Shown here: one piece after another, positions 15,676 to 18,876 of the stretch | Position numbering within the stretch: the first letter of the stretch is position 1 | How the letters are laid out: every line of letters begins with the position of its first letter | Origin: Caryophanales bacterium UBA4694 | Lineage (GTDB): Bacteria; Bacillota_I; Bacilli_A; RFN20; CAG-288 | NCBI GenBank assembly: GCA_002404835.1 | Contig: DHKM01000051.1 | Location: 1 to 18,876 of the forward strand | DNA: 18,876 bases | Reading direction: 5' to 3' | The notes under the pieces: model-generated | Databases searched by the model: none | What the model was told of the DNA's origin: nothing | Seen by the model: the letters and a program-made list of their open reading frames with translations, nothing else | Made by a program: the position numbers and the translations under genes

Positions 15676-15966
15676 GTATGCACGAATGCGTGCTTGGATG
15701 AATTCTCGCTGTTTGACGTTATTGGGCTGGATGGGCTTACAACCATAAGAAGCGCTACGAGCCAACTTGACCCGAGTGTCGAATTCGGATTGACAAGTTC
15801 CTTTGAAATGTTCTGTCGCGATGAAAATAGAATGTATGTTTCTATAGCTGTAATGTCTTTTTGCTTTGCTATGAAGTTGTTATTTTACTATAGTCTCAAT
15901 GAATCGGAATGAGGTGTTTAAAGGGAATTGGATTTTCGATCATTTGGAATCGGTAATTTTTTGTCA
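15676..15966. other. Intergenic stretch with no recognisable gene
   Basis: This lies between two convergent units. It contains a small hairpin GCACG-AATG-CGTGC near 15680 without a T-tract. A short plus-strand open frame (15694-15912) has no ribosome site and no family resemblance. I see no RNA gene or clear terminator for the minus-strand unit. Confidence 0.5.
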
Positions 15967-16560
15967 TTATGGATTGATATCTTCGAATTGTTCTTCTTCA
16001 TCTTCCGGTTCATAGGCATGGAAGTCGATTTTTTTTGCGACGGGGATGTCCCTGTTATGTCTCAGCCTGTGTTCCATTTCCTCCTTGCTAAGATCGCGGA
16101 TGAATGTTTCCTTGTCTCTCGGATTGATTTGAATTCCTTTTAAATAGGTATATAGCAGACCACTGTTGTCTTCGACGATTCCGAGCCCTTTTCCTTTGAT
16201 GGGATGACAAATCAAGTTCCCTTCGATTTTTTTCAATGCGTTTCCGATTTTCACCGTGAAGACGTAGTTTTCTCCGTAGTCATAGGCAAGATATATGGTT
16301 CTTTTGGGACCAAGGCTGATTTGGTCTATTCGATAATCCTGTAGTCCTTTGTTATCACTGTATTTTCTCGGCGTTCCCGCCACGTAATCCGTTCTGGATG
16401 CGTCTCTGAAGCTATAGGGGTGTCCATAGTCGACATTGAATAGGTCAAGAACGGTAAAAGCCAGATCTTGAAGATTTGCGCTGATGTTGAAGTAGAACGT
16501 CCTGTTCAGCAATCTGGGACAGTCTTTCCATTTTGCGATGGTCTTTATATATTCGGCCAT
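15967..16560 (-). CDS. Plasmid pRiA4b ORF-3-like protein
   Basis: A 197-residue protein with the hallmarks of the pRiA4b ORF-3-like family: FDV-type opening replaced by TFYFNISANLQDLAFTVLD, a Y-x-F segment (GHPYSFRD), the core LAYDYGENYVFTVKI matching the family's 'YDFGDxWxH.I', and HPIKGKGLGIVEDNSG matching 'GxGxxPxEDxGG'. The cysteine/histidine content is reduced compared with many members. The C-terminus is acidic (DEEEQFED). It is cytoplasmic, and its function is unknown; some relatives travel with transposons. AAGGTG precedes the start. It lies 17 bp after the GH5 gene and is probably co-transcribed with it, but a functional link is not evident. Confidence 0.75.
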   Translation of the reverse strand: MAEYIKTIAKWKDCPRLLNRTFYFNISANLQDLAFTVLDLFNVDYGHPYSFRDASRTDYVAGTPRKYSDNKGLQDYRIDQISLGPKRTIYLAYDYGENYVFTVKIGNALKKIEGNLICHPIKGKGLGIVEDNSGLLYTYLKGIQINPRDKETFIRDLSKEEMEHRLRHNRDIPVAKKIDFHAYEPEDEEEQFEDINP

Positions 16561-16577
16561 TTGTTCACCTTGCCTTT

Positions 16578-17615
16578 CTAGATTGATTTCAGAATTTCCG
16601 GCAGGATGTTCTTATAATGCTCTCCTTCGATTCCGAAGTCCTTTTCCTTGTAGTTCCATATGCTGTGGGAGATGCTGTTCTCCTTGAATGCCCGGTTGAT
16701 GTCTTCAAACCAGCGCAGCGTGTCTTTTTCGTCGGCCTGGTCGATGACTCCGTATTCTCCGCAGTAAAGAGGGACGTTGTTCTTTTTCGCGTGTTCTATG
16801 GCAGGAAGGAATATGGTCGTGAAATATTCCGGAGTGATTTTGTTTCCGCCTAGCTTTTGGATATTGTTCCCGAGTTCTTTGGAGAATTTCTTCGAGGCTT
16901 TCTGATAGTTTTCGATTGTATCGGGATAGGGCATGGAAAAGTCTCTTGTCATTCCTTCTACCCAGTAGGCTTTCTGGTGTGTGAAGGCAAAGGGTTCGTA
17001 GCAATGGAAGTTGTAGACGATGTTTTCATCATAAGGCTTTTCAAGAAGGGGGACAGCGTTGACATCGTTGTATCTGACTCCTCCGATGATAATCGGAGTA
17101 TGGGGAAGTGTCTTGCGGATTTCCTGGATGGTTTTACTGCTGATGGAATTCCATTCGAGATAGACGTCGGAGGGAACGACTTCGTTGAGAAGTTCGAGGG
17201 CAAGGCCTTCGTGGTCGTCTTTGAATGTCAGGGCGATGTTCTTCCATAAGCTGATGAACCGGGATTGGAGCGTTTCGTCATGGAAGAATTTTTCTCGGTC
17301 CATTTCCTTTTTGAGAGGATCGAAGGAATATCCGAATGTTTCATGGAGATCCAATACCATGTTGAGATGGTATTTCCTGCACCATTCTTTTGCTTTCTTC
17401 AGGTAGTAGTATCCTGCTTCGTTTCTGCTTCCGTCGTCTTTCTCGAACAAAGGATAGTCGACTGGAATCCTTACATGATCGAGTTTCCAGGACGCGATTT
17501 TCTCTATGTCTTTTTCCTGGATGAAGGAACAGAAATGTCCGTCATCATATGTATCGTATTGACTGAGCCATCCGCCAAGGTTGACTCCTTTTTCGTATCC
17601 GATGAATTTTTTCAT
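16578..17615 (-). CDS. Glycoside hydrolase family 5 enzyme, cytoplasmic
   Basis: A 345-residue single-domain GH5 protein (clan GH-A TIM barrel, retaining). It shows KGVNLGGWLS at the first strand, the conserved Arg in DHVRIPVDYP (Arg49), LDLHE (His91), the acid/base Glu145 in LELLNEV, NFHCYEP (His204, Tyr206), and the nucleophile Glu287 in YCGEYGV, ending with a conserved Trp (SIWNYK, Trp320). These match exo-1,3-glucanase/endoglucanase-like subfamilies; the substrate is probably a beta-glucan oligomer. There is no signal peptide or membrane segment, so it should act on imported oligosaccharides, complementary to the surface GH3 enzymes. AGAGG precedes the ATG at 17615. It heads a two-gene unit. 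Confidence 0.92.
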   Translation of the reverse strand: MKKFIGYEKGVNLGGWLSQYDTYDDGHFCSFIQEKDIEKIASWKLDHVRIPVDYPLFEKDDGSRNEAGYYYLKKAKEWCRKYHLNMVLDLHETFGYSFDPLKKEMDREKFFHDETLQSRFISLWKNIALTFKDDHEGLALELLNEVVPSDVYLEWNSISSKTIQEIRKTLPHTPIIIGGVRYNDVNAVPLLEKPYDENIVYNFHCYEPFAFTHQKAYWVEGMTRDFSMPYPDTIENYQKASKKFSKELGNNIQKLGGNKITPEYFTTIFLPAIEHAKKNNVPLYCGEYGVIDQADEKDTLRWFEDINRAFKENSISHSIWNYKEKDFGIEGEHYKNILPEILKSI

Positions 17616-17637
17616 GTTTGCCTCTCTTTTTCTTTTT

Positions 17638-17643
17638 ATTATA
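17638..17643 (-). promoter_or_regulatory. Candidate -10 (TATAAT) for the GH5 unit
   Basis: A perfect -10 hexamer on the minus strand lies 22 nt before the ATG; no good -35 is seen 16-18 bp upstream. Confidence 0.4.
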
Positions 17644-17709
17644 CATGGAGAGCGTCCGTGTTTGTATGATTTTTGAATCGTCAGAGTCGCAAGAAAATCA
17701 AAACAAGAC

Positions 17710-17738
17710 TTGATATCCTGGGGTAATTACTTTATAAT
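17710..17738 (+). promoter_or_regulatory. tRNA promoter TTGATA - 17 bp - TATAAT
   Basis: TTGATA (17710-17715) and a perfect TATAAT (17733-17738) are 17 bp apart, and the tRNA begins 16 bp downstream. Confidence 0.85.
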
Positions 17739-17754
17739 TTTTGTTGCTGTATTT

Positions 17755-17832
17755 GGCCCCATCGACAAGCGGCTTAAGTCACAGCCCTCTCAAGGCTGTA
17801 TTTCACGGGTTCGAATCCCGTTGGGGTCACCA
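17755..17832 (+). tRNA. tRNA-Glu (anticodon CUC)
   Basis: A complete 78-nt cloverleaf. The acceptor stem is GGCCCCA/TGGGGTC (one G-U pair), the D-arm GAC/GTC, and the anticodon stem CAGCC/GGCTG with loop CTCTCAA (CTC at 17789-17791, reading GAG). The T-arm is ACGGG-TTCGAAT-CCCGT, followed by discriminator A and an encoded CCA end. The sequence pattern is that of Firmicutes tRNA-Glu. Confidence 0.95.
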
Positions 17833-17845
17833 TATTAGAAGCATA

Positions 17846-17884
17846 GGTTTGATACAGTAAAAATCGCTGTTCAAGCCTTTTTTT
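17846..17884 (+). terminator. Rho-independent terminator of tRNA-Glu
   Basis: GGTTTGA-T-ACAG (17846-17857) pairs with CTGT-TCAAGCC (17867-17877), with one bulged T and one G-U pair, followed by TTTTTTT. Confidence 0.85.
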
Positions 17885-17983
17885 GTGTCAAAATCAGCAA
17901 AAATTAGCTGTTATTTAACATAAATTGAGCATAGAGTTTAAATTTGCTTATCTCGTTTTAAAGACGATCAAGCGCTCAAATTT

Positions 17984-18040
17984 GCACTAGAAACTTTTCA
18001 TAGCACAAGAAACTTTTTGTCGCACAAGAAACTTTTTGTC
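17984..18040. repeat. Three tandem 19-bp repeats
   Basis: Units at 17984-18002, 18003-18021 and 18022-18040 abut without spacers. The last two are identical (GCACAAGAAACTTTTTGTC); the first differs at five positions (GCACTAGAAACTTTTCATA). Each identical unit contains the small dyad ACAAGAAA/TTTTTGT. It is too short for a CRISPR array and has no spacers. Confidence 0.8.
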
Positions 18041-18082
18041 CTTTCTTGAGTAAAAAGCTCACAAAAGTTCATGATTTGTAGG

Positions 18083-18245
18083 TTAATTTACATATTGTTC
18101 GATACAAAATTGAAATTATTTATTAATTACAGATTGGTCGATACATTTTTAAATTTTTTTAACATAAATTTTCAACTTATTTCAATAAAACTGTATACTA
18201 AAAATATAAATTCACTATGAATTTACAAGTCTTTCGATACAAAAT
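18083..18245. repeat. Three dispersed ~28-bp imperfect repeats ending TCGATACA
   Basis: Copies lie at 18083-18110, 18123-18150 and 18218-18245, all in the same direction. They share an AATTTACA-like start and the core TCGATACA. They lie just beyond the 3' end of the transposase gene and could be transposase-binding or terminal sequences of the element or of nested copies. Confidence 0.5.
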
Positions 18246-18270
18246 GATGTCGTTTTCTTTAATTAAATTT

Positions 18271-18876
18271 TTATTTTAATATAATGGATTTTGAATCAAT
18301 TTCATTGATTCCGAATACTTCTAAAGATTTAGTTCCATATTGCTTTTTAAAAGCATTATATGAACTTTCACCATTTAGAATTTTTCGTTTTACGGAGTTG
18401 ATGTTAGAGAACATATCATTAATATTGGTTTGAGATAAGTCATCTAACGAAACTCCTTTTTTTATTATGTAACGAAAGAATTCATGGTTTCTTTCACAAC
18501 CACCTTTTTCATAAGATGCATAAGGATTACAATAAAAAGTTTTAAAATTAATTTCACCTTCTTTACTAATTTCAAGTAAAGGAAGTTCTTTAAATTCAGC
18601 TCCATTGTCGGTGAGAATTGCATCAAAGGTTTTGCAATTAAAAGATTTTAGTTCATTCAATAATCTTGATATTGCATTATTAATTGAATCAGATGTTCTA
18701 AATACTTTTATTCCGAATTGGAGCCTTGTTTTAGGCTCAAAAATAGTTAAAATAGCCGTTTTATCGAATTTTTTACCAATTACCAAATCAATTTGAATTA
18801 CATAAGCATTCTGATATTGATTTTTATAAAGTAAATAGTCGTCATACATTCTTCCATAAAGAAGCTTAACTGGAAC
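18271..18876 (-). CDS. IS30-family transposase, C-terminal part (runs off the window)
   Basis: About 200 codons of the catalytic half of an IS30-type DDE transposase are visible, and the frame stays open to the window edge (an internal Met at 18849 is not the start). Counted from that Met, the first Asp is in VIQIDLVIG (Asp21), the second in LTDNGAEF (Asp81), and the Glu is in YEKGGCERNHEFF (Glu119), the IS30 arrangement 'SWERGxNExxN...KG' in divergent form. The N-terminal helix-turn-helix region is outside. The gene is more AT-rich than its surroundings, in line with a mobile origin. Whether the element is intact cannot be judged. Confidence 0.85.
   Translation of the reverse strand, partial: VPVKLLYGRMYDDYLLYKNQYQNAYVIQIDLVIGKKFDKTAILTIFEPKTRLQFGIKVFRTSDSINNAISRLLNELKSFNCKTFDAILTDNGAEFKELPLLEISKEGEINFKTFYCNPYASYEKGGCERNHEFFRYIIKKGVSLDDLSQTNINDMFSNINSVKRKILNGESSYNAFKKQYGTKSLEVFGINEIDSKSIILK

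Larger units (their letters stand above)
17885..18270. other. AT-rich non-coding stretch between tRNA-Glu and an IS30-type transposase
   Basis: The base composition becomes visibly richer in A and T than in the genes to the left. No gene is seen. It contains the two repeat groups listed separately and probably the end of the insertion element, whose terminal repeat cannot be fixed because the other end is outside the window. Confidence 0.6.

Noticed and set aside
15694..15912. Small plus-strand protein of 72 residues after the glycosidase terminator
   Set aside because: It has no ribosome site, begins just after a strong terminator, has no recognisable domain and an unremarkable sequence.
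17979..17990. Another cre-like site around CAAGCGCTCAAA near 17970-17982
   Set aside because: It has only the AGCGCT centre; the outer TG/CA positions are absent and no promoter lies beside it.
17984..18040. CRISPR array
   Set aside because: The 19-bp units abut without spacers, there are only three, and no cas gene is present.

Overview
The window looks like a moderately AT-rich chromosome segment from a gut- or rumen-type Bacillota, possibly Erysipelotrichia or a related Bacilli lineage. The evidence is a Firmicutes-type tRNA-Glu, AGGAGG-like ribosome sites, lipobox signal peptides, an AgrC/LytTR-type two-component pair, and surface glycosidases without S-layer or outer-membrane features. 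The lineage is an inference; no taxonomic marker gene is present.

Left arm (1-3700, minus strand): a BspA-type leucine-rich-repeat surface protein whose lipoprotein signal peptide lies in a different reading frame from its body, then an AAA_14/DUF4143 ATPase with an in-frame TAA that cuts off its C-terminal tail. Both look like recently damaged genes. The LRR promoter carries a perfect 14-bp cre/LacI-type palindrome over its -35 region.

Regulatory block (3641-6963, minus strand): an overlapping operon of a TetR-type regulator, a LytTR response regulator and a GHKL (AgrC-like) histidine kinase, followed by a second TetR-type gene with its own terminator. The promoter of this second gene is preceded by two exact octamer repeats with a 21-bp period, the geometry expected of a LytTR site.

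Glycosidase block (7003-15675, plus strand, divergent from the regulators): a lipid-anchored 1256-aa GH3 enzyme, a terminator-like hairpin, a 484-aa lipoprotein (Ig-like domain, two InlB-type repeats, CBM6/35-like C-terminus), and a 993-aa GH3 enzyme anchored by a membrane helix at each end. Both GH3 proteins have the domain order alpha/beta sandwich, Fn3-like, TIM barrel, the reverse of the usual one. A second cre/LacI-type site overlaps the consensus -35 upstream of this block. The three proteins look like a cell-surface beta-glycan binding and trimming set. No transporter and no LacI-family gene is in the window.

Right arm (15676-18876): a pRiA4b ORF-3-like gene and a cytoplasmic GH5 glycosidase (minus strand), a complete tRNA-Glu(CUC) unit with promoter and terminator, then an AT-rich stretch with three tandem 19-bp repeats and dispersed GATACA-type repeats, leading into the C-terminal part of an IS30-family transposase that runs off the window.
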